Below are positions 48,698 through 57,396 of a stretch of DNA of 64,000 nucleotides, in pieces (the first letter of the stretch is position 1; each line of letters opens with the position of its first letter). Both the position numbers and the translations under genes were made by a program. Below the pieces are notes generated by a model that was given only the letters and a program-made list of their open reading frames with translations, was not told the origin of the DNA and made no database searches. Source of the stretch: Verrucosispora sp. WMMD573 (GTDB lineage Bacteria; Actinomycetota; Actinomycetes; Mycobacteriales; Micromonosporaceae); assembly GCF_027497175.1 (NCBI RefSeq), contig NZ_CP114901.1:1674001-1738000 (forward strand). Direction: 5' to 3'.

Positions 48698-49318
48698 TCA
48701 CTGGCCGCCCCTCCCATTCCGAGCGGCGCCAGCCCGCAGGCGTTCGATGGTGAGGTCGAGAACGGCCTCAAGGTGATCGATCTTCCCGGTGGAGAGCAGC
48801 AGCAGTACGCCGCCCTGAATGCCGGCCAGCAGCGCCGCTGCGGCGCGGTCGGCGTCCACCTCGGGGGCGATGTCCCCGGTCGACTGCATGTGCCGGATGC
48901 CTTCGGTGATCGCCGCCTGCCAGCGCCACATGAGTCCGGTCACGATCGCCTGCGCGCCCGGCGCGCGCCGGCCGGTCTGTCCGAGCAGACCGTTGAGCGG
49001 GCACTTCACGCCCTGCGCGAGGTAGCGCTCGATGAGCCGGTCGCGCCACGCCAGCCAGGCGGGCCAGGAGGTCAGGTTGCTGAGCATCGGCTCCTGGTCG
49101 ACGAGGACCTGGTCGGCCTCGTGCTGGGCCACCGCGAGCAGCAGTTCCTCCTTGCCGCCAGGGAAGTAGTGGAAGAGTTGACCCTTGCTGGTGCCGGTGT
49201 GGGCCATCACATCCTCAAGGCGTACCTCATCGACACCGCGCTCGCGGATCTCGGTTGCCGCGCCGGCGACGATCCGCGCCCGGGTCGCCTCGCCCTTGCG
49301 GGTCAACGCCCGTGTCAT
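48698..49318 (-). CDS. TetR-family transcriptional regulator
   Basis: 206 aa. Helix-turn-helix: VRLEDVMAHTGTSKGQLFHYF (residues about 32-52), followed by a TetR_C ligand domain with one Cys (VKCPLNGLLG), a position seen in electrophile-sensing members. It diverges from an aldo/keto reductase gene with a palindrome between them, so it probably represses that gene in response to a reactive carbonyl or similar compound (inference). Confidence 0.9.
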   Translation of the reverse strand: MTRALTRKGEATRARIVAGAATEIRERGVDEVRLEDVMAHTGTSKGQLFHYFPGGKEELLLAVAQHEADQVLVDQEPMLSNLTSWPAWLAWRDRLIERYLAQGVKCPLNGLLGQTGRRAPGAQAIVTGLMWRWQAAITEGIRHMQSTGDIAPEVDADRAAAALLAGIQGGVLLLLSTGKIDHLEAVLDLTIERLRAGAARNGRGGQ

Positions 49319-49342
49319 GGGACCTCCTGGTCTGCATCTGCG

Positions 49343-49380
49343 GGTCCAACCCTAGCTCGGGTTTTGGACTTGCAGGTCCA
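49343..49380. promoter_or_regulatory. TetR operator(s) between tetR and the reductase gene
   Basis: TGGACTTGCAGGTCCA (49365-49380) is an inverted repeat with TGGAC/GTCCA arms. A weaker copy sharing the GGGTCCA half lies at 49343-49358, 22 bp away. Both are within the divergent promoter region. Confidence 0.6.
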
Positions 49381-49450
49381 TTTTTAGCGAGCAAAGGTCT
49401 GGGACAGCGGCCCGCACCGGGCCGACACCCATGATCGGGAGGACGCAACG

Positions 49451-50554
49451 ATGAACCACTACTACCTGCTCGGGCGGTCCGGTCTGCGAGTCAGTCGGCT
49501 GGCGCTGGGCACCATGAACTTCGGCGTCGACGGTTTCCATGCCGCGTACGGCAAGACCGAAGAGGAGTCGGAGCCGATCTTCCGGCGATACCTGGAGGCG
49601 GGCGGGAATTTCATCGACACGGCGGACTTCTACACCGCCGGGGAGAGCGAGAAGATCCTCGGCCGCCTGATCGACCGGGCCGGCGTCCGCGAACGGCTCG
49701 TGCTCACCAGCAAGTTCACCAACACCGTCGACCCGACCGACCCGAACGCCAGCGGCAACGGCCGCAAGCACATCATGCGGGCCGTGGCGGCGTCGCTGAG
49801 TCGGCTCGGCACCGACTACATCGATCTGTACCTGCTGCACACCTGGGACCGGATCACCCCGGTCGAGGAGGTCGTGCACACCCTCGACGACCTGGTGCGC
49901 GCCGGCAAGATCCGGTACGCCGGCCTCTCCGACGTGCCCGCCTGGTACGCGGCCCGGGCGCAAAGCTACGCCGAGGCGCACGGCCTGGCCCCGATGATCA
50001 ACCTGCAGCTCCCCTACTCCCTGGTCAGCCGGGGCATCGAGGCGGAGTACGTGGCGATGGCCCAGACCGTCGGCATGGGGCTCACCGCGTGGAGCCCGAT
50101 CGGCGGCGGCCTGCTCAGCGGCAAGTACCGACGCACCGGCGACGGCCTGAGCGGGACCGGCCGGTTGACCAATCCCGAGGCCGGAGGTCGCGCGGTCAGC
50201 CCCGGCGAATGGCAGGTCATCGAGGCCCTGGAGAGCGTGGCCGCCGAGCTGGGTCGCAGCATGGCCCAGGTCGCGATCAACTGGGTCGCCACCCAGCCCG
50301 CCGTCGCCTCGGTGATCATCGGGGCGAGCAGCGCCGAGCAGGTCGGCAGCAACTTCGAGGCGCTCGACTTCGAGATCCCCGCCGACGCCCGTCGCCGCCT
50401 CGACGAGGCCAGCGCCCCGATCCTCGGAATGCCGTACGGCATGTTCACCCCGCAGTACCAGTCCTGGGTGGTGAGTCCCGGCCTCGGCGTCGGCGACAAG
50501 CCGGCCGGCTACGCCCCGCCGGTGTTCAACGGCGTCGCCCAACCCACCAAGTGA
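49451..50554 (+). CDS. Aldo/keto reductase
   Basis: 367 aa NADPH-dependent TIM-barrel oxidoreductase. Visible: LALGTMNFG at the start, the catalytic Asp-Tyr context FIDTADFYTAGESEKILG, Lys in LVLTSKFT, His in YLLHTWD and the cofactor loop WSPIGGGLLSGKY. GGGAGGA precedes the ATG. It is probably induced through the divergent TetR. Confidence 0.92.
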   Translation: MNHYYLLGRSGLRVSRLALGTMNFGVDGFHAAYGKTEEESEPIFRRYLEAGGNFIDTADFYTAGESEKILGRLIDRAGVRERLVLTSKFTNTVDPTDPNASGNGRKHIMRAVAASLSRLGTDYIDLYLLHTWDRITPVEEVVHTLDDLVRAGKIRYAGLSDVPAWYAARAQSYAEAHGLAPMINLQLPYSLVSRGIEAEYVAMAQTVGMGLTAWSPIGGGLLSGKYRRTGDGLSGTGRLTNPEAGGRAVSPGEWQVIEALESVAAELGRSMAQVAINWVATQPAVASVIIGASSAEQVGSNFEALDFEIPADARRRLDEASAPILGMPYGMFTPQYQSWVVSPGLGVGDKPAGYAPPVFNGVAQPTK

Positions 50555-50904
50555 AGGATCCTGACATGACACAGAGCAACGACACTCTAGTTCGTGTACG
50601 CGGTGTTCCTGCCCGAGGAGGCGCTCGCCAACGACCCGACGGGCTCACCATGGAGGCTGACTGGGCCGGTCACTGGTCGTCGAGTCGCCGGGCCGCTCAC
50701 CGGACGCCCCTCCGATGCTCTTCAGGGATGGTGCTGTTGCTCGGATGTCGCGGTCTTGGGCCCGTACAGCCGGCATCTCACGACGAGCCGTCGTCGTCCG
50801 GAGCCGTCAGGAACAGCAATGAGCGGGAAGTGCACCGGCTGGAATTCGTGCGCGATCGGATCGTTCGATGGGCGGGTATCGAGGGTTGTCGGTAAGTTGC
50901 AGGC
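50555..50904 (+). pseudogene. 350-bp stretch with a broken gene start
   Basis: An AAGGA site precedes the ATG at 50566 (MTQSNDTLV), but protein-like sequence then continues in another frame (VYAVFLPEEALANDP, about 50597-50641) and fades out by about 50720. This looks like a gene that followed the reductase, was frameshifted and then truncated. The downstream biosynthetic cluster starts at 50905, so this may mark its insertion boundary. No family is recognised. Confidence 0.45.
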
Positions 50905-52140
50905 ATGAGCTCGCCGCATCTCCTCGTCGTGACTCCCGGAATTCGCGAGTACCGGGAGTACCTGCTTCAGTCGATCAGTTGCGCATACCGGGTGCATCTG
51001 GTGGTGACTGAGCCGCCGACGTGGGAACGCGGATATCTCGACGGCTGGACGGTCGTTGCTGATCTCGCCGATGTGGGGGAGCTGGTCCGGGTCGCGAAAG
51101 GGATTGCCGCCGAGCGGGATCCGGTCGACGGGGTGGTCTGCTGGGACGAGACGTGGATCCTGCAGGCCGCGCACATGGCGGCGGCGCTCGGTCTGCCCGG
51201 GGATCCGGCGGTGATCGAGCGGTGCCGGGACAAGCACCGCACCCGCGCTGCGCTCGACGCTAACCGAGTGCCGCAGCCGCGATCGTGTTTGGTGGGCGGC
51301 GGCGACGAGGCGGTGGCGGTGGCCCGGGAGATCGGTTTTCCGGTGGTGCTCAAGCCTCGGGCGCTGGCCGGCAGCTTCGGCGTGGTGAAGGCGGACGACC
51401 CGTCGGCGGTACGCCGGTTCGTCGGGTTTACCGCCGGCAGCGGCCGGATGGCACCGGAGTTGCCCGTGCACGAGCGCAACATCCTGGTGGAGGAGTATGC
51501 CGACGGCCCGGAGATCAGTGTCGACTCGGCGGTGCACCGGGGCGAGGTAATTCCGCTCTGCATTGCCCGTAAGGAGGTCGGCTTCGCGCCGTACTTCGAG
51601 GAGACCGGGCACGTGGTCGATCCGGCGGATCCGTTGTGGCAGGACGCGGCGCTTCGCGCGGTGGTCGAGCGGACGCACACCGCCCTCGGCTTCTCAGACG
51701 GAGTGACGCACACCGAGATGAGGCTGACTCCGCGAGGGCCGAAGGTGATCGAGGTCAATGCCCGGATTGGTGGCGGGCTGATCCCGTACCTCAACCTACT
51801 GGGTGGCGGTGCGGACGTGGGCTCGGCCGCGGCGGCCGTGGCCTGCGGGCGCCGGCCGCCCGTGCGCGTCGCGCCGCGTCGCGCGGTTACCGCCATCCGC
51901 TTCTACTATCCACCTCACGACGACAGCCGGATCGCCGAGATCGCCTTCGACCGGGCCTCGCTGCCCGCCGCGATCGTCGAGCACGGGCCGCTGGCGCAGC
52001 CGGGCGAGGTGAAGTCGCCGCCGCCGCAGGGGCTTATGGACGGGCGGGTCGCGTACGCGATCGCGCTGGGCGCTGACATCGACGGGTGCCGCGCCGCGTT
52101 GGACGCAGCCGGGCAGGCGCTGCGGGTAGACACCGCCTGA
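50905..52140 (+). CDS. ATP-grasp ligase (first)
   Basis: 411 aa. ATP-grasp layout: an N-terminal Rossmann-like domain, then GFPVVLKPRALAGSFGVVK (ATP-binding Lys, glycine loop), ILVEEYADGPEISVD (adenine/ribose contacts) and KVIEVNARIGGGLIP (Mg-binding Glu and Asn). It resembles carboxylate-amine ligases that form peptide bonds via acyl phosphates in dipeptide antibiotic clusters. It is only distantly similar to the two tandem ATP-grasp enzymes at 53515-56119. It converges with the exporter gene, 49 bp between stops. Confidence 0.85.
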   Translation: MSSPHLLVVTPGIREYREYLLQSISCAYRVHLVVTEPPTWERGYLDGWTVVADLADVGELVRVAKGIAAERDPVDGVVCWDETWILQAAHMAAALGLPGDPAVIERCRDKHRTRAALDANRVPQPRSCLVGGGDEAVAVAREIGFPVVLKPRALAGSFGVVKADDPSAVRRFVGFTAGSGRMAPELPVHERNILVEEYADGPEISVDSAVHRGEVIPLCIARKEVGFAPYFEETGHVVDPADPLWQDAALRAVVERTHTALGFSDGVTHTEMRLTPRGPKVIEVNARIGGGLIPYLNLLGGGADVGSAAAAVACGRRPPVRVAPRRAVTAIRFYYPPHDDSRIAEIAFDRASLPAAIVEHGPLAQPGEVKSPPPQGLMDGRVAYAIALGADIDGCRAALDAAGQALRVDTA

Positions 52141-52189
52141 GCGGACCGTGTGACAGGCGGCCCGGCGTCGCGCAACGCACATCCCCCGC

Positions 52190-53443
52190 TCACGCGGCGG
52201 GCACGGGTGTTCGCTCCTCGGGCAGAATGCTGCGCAGGGTACGGACGCGGCGCAGCGGGGAGAGGATGAGGAACAGGCTGGTGCCCAGCAGCCCCACCGT
52301 GCCGATCAGCAGGGCGCTGCGGGGCCCGGCCACCGTGCCGAGCCAGCCACCGAGCAACGAACCCACTGGCTTGACGCCGAGCGCCACGAAGAGGTACGCG
52401 GCATTCGTGCGGCCGAGCAGCCGCTGCGGCGTGATGGCCTGCCGCACGCTCATGGTGTGCACGTTGCACGCGGTGATCCCAAAGCCTTGGATGAAGAACG
52501 CGATCGCGAACATCGGTGCCGCCCAGGTGCCCCGCTGGGCCGCCGGCAGCAGCAGTGGCGCGAGGTCGCCGATGACCGCGGCGGCTAGCAGCGTACGCCC
52601 GAGACCGACCCGATTCGCGACGCGTTCGGTGACGGCCGCGCCCAGCAGGGCACCGACCGCTCCGATGGAGAGCATGAAGCCCAGCGTGCCGGGGCTCATG
52701 CCCAGCTCCCGGACGGCGAAGATCACCAATACGGTCTGCACGATCTGCCAGCAGATGTTGTAGCTGGCCGCCTCGCCGAGGAACGCCCGCAGGTACGGGT
52801 TGCCGAAGGTGAACCGGAAACCCTCGGCGATCTGCGACCGCAGCGGCGTCCGATCGACCTCGACCGGCTTCTCCCGGGTGCGTACTGCGGTGACGCCGGC
52901 GGCCGACGCCAGGTAGGTGACAGCGTTGACGAGCAGCGCGAACGGCGCGCCGACGATCTGCACCAGCAGGCCACCGAGGCCGGGACCGCCGATCTCCGCC
53001 ACCGACTCGCTGGCGGTCAGGCGGGAGTTTGCGCCGGTGAGGTGCTCGGGCGGCACGATTGCCGGCAGGTAGGACCGGTAGGCGATGTTGAAGAAGACCC
53101 GGCCGACGCCGGCGAGGCAAGCCATCGTCAGCAGCCACGAGAAGGTCAGCCGGTCCAGCGCCGCGAGCAGCGGGATGGCGCCGATGGCAGCCCCCTGGGC
53201 GAGGCTGGACATGATCAGTACGCCCCGTCGCTGCCAGCGGTCGACCAGCACGCCAGCCGGTATCCCGAAGACTAGGTACGGGGCGAAGGTTACCGCGCCG
53301 AGCAGGCCGAGTTGCCCGGGGGTGGCGTCCAGGGTCAGCACCGCGGTGAGCGGCATGGCGAGCTGAAATACTTGGGTGCCGAAGAAGGAGGCGCTCTCGC
53401 CCGCCCAGAAGAACCGAAAGTCCCGGCGCCAACCCTCCGCCAC
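52190..53443 (-). CDS. MFS transporter, probable product exporter
   Basis: 417 aa from a GTG at 53443 with GAGGGAGC upstream. Twelve membrane helices in two six-helix halves; DFRFFWAGESASFFGTQVFQLAMP and GIPAGVLVDRWQRR (motif A-like loop) are typical of the MFS_3/DHA3 group. It is the last gene of the nine-gene operon, 71 bp after the ATP-grasp gene, and presumably gives export and self-protection. Confidence 0.88.
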   Translation of the reverse strand: MAEGWRRDFRFFWAGESASFFGTQVFQLAMPLTAVLTLDATPGQLGLLGAVTFAPYLVFGIPAGVLVDRWQRRGVLIMSSLAQGAAIGAIPLLAALDRLTFSWLLTMACLAGVGRVFFNIAYRSYLPAIVPPEHLTGANSRLTASESVAEIGGPGLGGLLVQIVGAPFALLVNAVTYLASAAGVTAVRTREKPVEVDRTPLRSQIAEGFRFTFGNPYLRAFLGEAASYNICWQIVQTVLVIFAVRELGMSPGTLGFMLSIGAVGALLGAAVTERVANRVGLGRTLLAAAVIGDLAPLLLPAAQRGTWAAPMFAIAFFIQGFGITACNVHTMSVRQAITPQRLLGRTNAAYLFVALGVKPVGSLLGGWLGTVAGPRSALLIGTVGLLGTSLFLILSPLRRVRTLRSILPEERTPVPAA

Positions 53444-53514
53444 GCTGCTCCCTCGATCGTTCGGACCACCGTGGCCGCCGCCACCGTGGCCGTGCCGCCA
53501 CGGCACGTGACCGC

Positions 53515-54768
53515 TCACTGCCCAGGATCGATGTCGTAGAAACCGAACCCGTCGAGGTAGCAGACAGTGGCGAAATCCTGAAGCATGACCGACCGGTCCG
53601 GGTGGATCAGGCCCACCGTCACCGGCTCGCTCTCGTCGTCGACGGTCCGGACGAGCTGCTCGCCGGGCTTGAACCGCAGGGTGACCCCCTGGCAGCTCGT
53701 CAGCTCCTCGATCAGGTGCACGTGCGGGTAGCCGCGGAGCCGGCCCTCGACCGGGGAGGCGAAGAACGCCATGGCGCCGTGGTTGTCCAGGGCGTACGGC
53801 TTGCGATGCTCGGCGATGAAGCGGTCCGGGTCGGCGTATGCCTGTGCGGTGCGGTCGATCTGCGACTCGCCGGTCAGCATCACGGCGTAGCGGGCGACAT
53901 CGGCGCCGCACAGTCGCGCGCCCGCCTCGACCAATCGTGGTCCGTCGACGGTCAGCATCACCTCGAGATGCACCGGACCGTACTGGATCCCCAGCGCGTT
54001 GAGCACTTGGTAGGAGTACTCGGCGATCGGCTCCCAGTCGGGGTCGGTCGGTGGTGTGGAGGTCATGCCGTTGATCCGGTCCCGGATGCCGTTGACGGTG
54101 ATCTTCTGGTAGCGCCACATGTCGGTGATCCGGTGGTGGCCTCGGCAGCTGACGGTGTTCACCACGAACTCCACGCCCTGCAGGTATTCCTGGGCCACCA
54201 CACTTTCGTTGGGCACGTCGAAGACGCTGTTGCGGGACATGATGTGGTGGTAGGCGGCTCGCGACTGGTCGGGCGTGTCGCAGAAGGCGACCCCGTCGTT
54301 GCGGGCGCTGCGCACCGGCTTGACCACGATCCGCCCGCCGAGCTGACGGTGCCAGTCCGCCAACTGATCCGGGCCGGCGACTTGCAGCTGCCGTGTGGTC
54401 GGCAGCCCTGCCGCCCGCAGCGTCTCGATCTGGACGAACTTGTCGCGTCGGGCCTCGCTCAGCGCGGTGCCGTTGCCGGGCAGACCGAGTGTCTCGTTGA
54501 GCTGGTCGGTGAATTCCACGCCGATCTCGCTGCCAACCACGACGGCCACTGGTCGCAGGGCTGCCAGCCGTGCCGCCAGGTGGTCAAATGTGCCGTCGTG
54601 AACGACGTTGTCGGCGTAGCCGTTTAGGTCGGCCTCGCCGTAGGAGGGCGGCGGCTGCGGCGTGGACTGGACCCGTACGCACTCCAGCCCGGCGTCAGTG
54701 AAGGCCGCCGCCAGCTTGTTGACCGCGCCGTACGGGTCGACGAGAGCGATCGTGCGCCGGTTACCCAT
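53515..54768 (-). CDS. ATP-grasp ligase (second, tandem paralogue)
   Basis: 417 aa. ATP-grasp core: LGGRIVVKPVRSARNDGVAF (Lys), SVVAQEYLQGVEFVVN and PVHLEVMLTVDGPRLVEAGARLCG (metal-binding Glu). Overall it is similar to its upstream neighbour in order and motifs, so the pair arose by gene duplication. The start ATG overlaps the upstream stop by 8 bp. Presumed reaction: ATP-dependent condensation of an amino acid carboxylate with an amine. Substrates unknown. Confidence 0.85.
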   Translation of the reverse strand: MGNRRTIALVDPYGAVNKLAAAFTDAGLECVRVQSTPQPPPSYGEADLNGYADNVVHDGTFDHLAARLAALRPVAVVVGSEIGVEFTDQLNETLGLPGNGTALSEARRDKFVQIETLRAAGLPTTRQLQVAGPDQLADWHRQLGGRIVVKPVRSARNDGVAFCDTPDQSRAAYHHIMSRNSVFDVPNESVVAQEYLQGVEFVVNTVSCRGHHRITDMWRYQKITVNGIRDRINGMTSTPPTDPDWEPIAEYSYQVLNALGIQYGPVHLEVMLTVDGPRLVEAGARLCGADVARYAVMLTGESQIDRTAQAYADPDRFIAEHRKPYALDNHGAMAFFASPVEGRLRGYPHVHLIEELTSCQGVTLRFKPGEQLVRTVDDESEPVTVGLIHPDRSVMLQDFATVCYLDGFGFYDIDPGQ

Positions 54769-56119
54769 GGTTGGTCTCCTCCAATTCGTAGAACCCGTGT
54801 CCGTCGAGGTAGCAGATGGTCTGGAAGTCCTTCTCCACGGTCGCGGCGTCTGCGTGGGCCAGCCCCACTGCGAGCGGTTCGGAACTGTCGTCAACGGTGC
54901 GGCGCAGCAGTTCACCGGGTTGTACCCGCACCGACCGGCCCTGGTAGCTGTCCAAGCGGCCGACCTGGTCGAGCAGGGGGTACCCCTTCAGCCGGCCCTC
55001 GACGGGTGAGACGAGGAAGGCCATGGCGGCGTGTCCGTCACGCCGGTAGGGCGCGTCGATCTCGGCGAGGAACCGTTCGCCGTCCAGATAGGCCTGCACG
55101 GTGCGGTCGATCTGGGACTCGCCGGTAGCGAGCACGGCGTACCGGGCGACATCCGATCCGCACAGTCGCGCGCCTACCTCGACCAGCCGAGGACCGGAGC
55201 CGGTGATGATAACTTCCAGGTGGGCGGGCCCGTACCGGATGCCGAGCGCGTCGAGCACGGCGAAGGCGTACCGGCGCAGCGTCGTCCAGCGTGAATCGGT
55301 GGGCGGCACGGAGCGGATGCCGTTGATGCGGTCGCGCACCCCGTTAATGTCGATCTTGTGGTAGTGCCAGGTGTCAGTCACCCGGTGCCGGCCGCGCCAG
55401 CTGACCGTGTTCACCACGAACTCGGTGCCGGTCAGGTACTCCTGGGCGACGACACCCTCGTTGCGGTGGCCGAAGTCATTGACCGCCGACCGGATCCGGT
55501 GGTACGCCGCGACCGACTCCGCCGGCGTGTCACAGATGTGTACGCCGTCGTTGCGGGCGCTGCGGATCGGCTTCACCACCACCCGCCCGCCGACCTTCCG
55601 ATGCCAGGTCGCCAGCTGGGCCACGTCCCGTACCGACAGCTGGCGGGTGGCTGGCAGGCCCGCCGCAGCGATCGCGGCGATCTGGGCGTCTTTGGTCCGC
55701 CGCGCGTAGCTGAGCGCCGTGCCGTTGCCGGGCAGCCCGGCTGCCTCGCCGAGCGCGTCGGCGAGCTCGACTCCCTGCTCGGCGCCCGCGATCACGGCCA
55801 GCGGCCGGTACGCCGCCAGCAGGCCGACCGTCGCCGACACATCACCGTGGTGGACGATGTTCGCCGCGTAGCGGCTCAGGTCCAGCTCTCGGCGGTAGTG
55901 CTCGGGGATGTCGACGGTGCTCTGTACCCGGACGCAGTCGTGCCCGGCGTCCCGGAAGCCCTGCGCCAGCCGGCTGGCCGAGCCGAAGCCGTCGACCACG
56001 GCGACCGTGGGCCGGTCGGTCACGGCGACCGTGGGCCGGTCGGTCACGGCGACCGTGGGCCGGTCGTGCCCGGCGGTGGTTGGTCGGTCGTGCGCGCTGT
56101 TCGTGCGCCGGTCGTTCAT
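54761..56119 (-). CDS. ATP-grasp ligase (third, tandem paralogue)
   Basis: 452 aa from the ATG at 56119 (overlapping the aminotransferase stop). ATP-grasp motifs match the tandem paralogue: VGGRVVVKPIRSARNDGV, GVVAQEYLTGTEFVVN and PAHLEVIITGSGPRLVEVGARLCG. The first 45 residues contain three copies of the octapeptide TDRPTVAV from a 24-bp DNA repeat. The last copy forms the first beta-strand of the Rossmann-like domain, so the first two are a disordered extension. Confidence 0.85.
   Translation of the reverse strand: MNDRRTNSAHDRPTTAGHDRPTVAVTDRPTVAVTDRPTVAVVDGFGSASRLAQGFRDAGHDCVRVQSTVDIPEHYRRELDLSRYAANIVHHGDVSATVGLLAAYRPLAVIAGAEQGVELADALGEAAGLPGNGTALSYARRTKDAQIAAIAAAGLPATRQLSVRDVAQLATWHRKVGGRVVVKPIRSARNDGVHICDTPAESVAAYHRIRSAVNDFGHRNEGVVAQEYLTGTEFVVNTVSWRGRHRVTDTWHYHKIDINGVRDRINGIRSVPPTDSRWTTLRRYAFAVLDALGIRYGPAHLEVIITGSGPRLVEVGARLCGSDVARYAVLATGESQIDRTVQAYLDGERFLAEIDAPYRRDGHAAMAFLVSPVEGRLKGYPLLDQVGRLDSYQGRSVRVQPGELLRRTVDDSSEPLAVGLAHADAATVEKDFQTICYLDGHGFYELEETNHG
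55997..56068 (-). repeat. Three tandem 24-bp repeats in an ATP-grasp gene
   Basis: Copies at 55997-56020, 56021-56044 and 56045-56068; the first two are identical and the third differs only in its last two bases. Each encodes TDRPTVAV. Being a multiple of three, the array can change length without a frameshift. Confidence 0.9.
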
Positions 56120-57396
56120 GGCCGGCCTGCGGTGACGGTGCCGAGGGCCCGGACCAGCCGGGTCACGATCTCGTCCGCCTCGGCCTCGGTGAGCACCAGC
56201 GGCGGCATCAGGACCAGGGTGTTGTTCGTGGTGGTGAGCAGCAGCCCCGCCTCTCGGCAGGCGCGGCGGACCGCCGTCATGAAGGTCGCACCCGGCCGCT
56301 CGTCGCCGTCGCGCAGCTCGACGCCGATCATCAGGCCTGCCCCGCGTACGTCGTGGATCAGGCCGGTGCTGGCCGCCTGGTCCCGCAGTCGCTCGCGGAG
56401 ACGTTCGCCGACCCGGCGCACGTGTGCGAAGAGCGATCCGTCGGCCAACTCGTCGAGCACCGCCATCCCGGCGGCCATGCCGACGGGATGGCCGTCGGCC
56501 GTGCAGCCGTGCGGGAAGACGTACTCGGGTCGGAAAATCGCCTCGTCGAAGATTGCGTCGGTGCTGACCAGGGCCGCCAGCGGGAAGTAGCCGGAGGTGA
56601 TGCCCTTGCCGAGGATCAGCAGGTCGGGCAGCACCTGCCGGTCGATCATTGCCGACATCACCCCGGTCCGGCCGAAGCCCGTGGTCACCTCGTCGGCGAT
56701 CAGGTGGATGTCGTGCCGGTCGCACAGCTCGCGGATCTGCCGCAACGTATTCTCCGGGGCGGCGAGCACGTCGGTCCCCATGATGGGTTCGACGATGATC
56801 GCCGTGACCCGCTCCGGACCGTGCCGGTCGACCATCCGCGCCAGCGCGTCGAGATTCCACGGCTTGACGTGGTGGACGTCTGGAGCCAGCGGCGCCTGTA
56901 AGGCGTGCATTTGCCGCTCGCCGGTCAGCGCGCTGGCGATGCCCCCGGTGCCGTGGTAGCCGTTGGTGAAGGCGATGACCTTGGTCCGGTGTGTCTCACC
57001 GCGAACCTTGCGGACGAACCGCGACAGCAGGACGGCGGCGCTGGTCATCTGCGAGCCCGTGCTGCCGAAGCGGACGTGGTTGAGCGGGTCCGGCAGCGTG
57101 CCGACGAGGCGGCGGGCGTACTCCAGCGCCACCTCCGGCGGTTCCTCGTATCGGATCACCTGAGCCACGGGCAGCCGGCGAAGTTGCTCGCACATCGCCT
57201 CCACTACCCGTTCGGCCTGGTAGCCGAGCGTGGTGTTCCACATCGCGGCTCGGGCGTCCAGGTACCAGGTGCCGGCGGCGTCCTGCACCCAGCATCCCTT
57301 GCCCTGGGTGACAGCGGTGCGTGCGATGCGGCCGTCGTCGATCGCCGGGCGGGTGACGGAGTTGTACCAGAGGGCGTCGTGGGGATCTCTCAACAC
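56116..57396 (-). CDS. Class III PLP-dependent aminotransferase
   Basis: 426 aa from a GTG at 57396, overlapping the adenylating-enzyme stop by 7 bp. Typical omega-aminotransferase features: FGSTGSQMTSAAV (phosphate loop), TNGYHGTGG, LIADEVTTGFGRTG (Asp on the pyridine N) and LILGKGITSGYFP (Schiff-base K264). It probably transfers an amino group at a non-alpha position, such as an omega- or beta-amine of the building block. Confidence 0.9.
   Translation of the reverse strand: MLRDPHDALWYNSVTRPAIDDGRIARTAVTQGKGCWVQDAAGTWYLDARAAMWNTTLGYQAERVVEAMCEQLRRLPVAQVIRYEEPPEVALEYARRLVGTLPDPLNHVRFGSTGSQMTSAAVLLSRFVRKVRGETHRTKVIAFTNGYHGTGGIASALTGERQMHALQAPLAPDVHHVKPWNLDALARMVDRHGPERVTAIIVEPIMGTDVLAAPENTLRQIRELCDRHDIHLIADEVTTGFGRTGVMSAMIDRQVLPDLLILGKGITSGYFPLAALVSTDAIFDEAIFRPEYVFPHGCTADGHPVGMAAGMAVLDELADGSLFAHVRRVGERLRERLRDQAASTGLIHDVRGAGLMIGVELRDGDERPGATFMTAVRRACREAGLLLTTTNNTLVLMPPLVLTEAEADEIVTRLVRALGTVTAGRP

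Noticed and set aside
55997..56068. CRISPR-like 24-bp repeats
   Set aside because: Copies are contiguous, have no spacers and lie in frame within an ATP-grasp gene.
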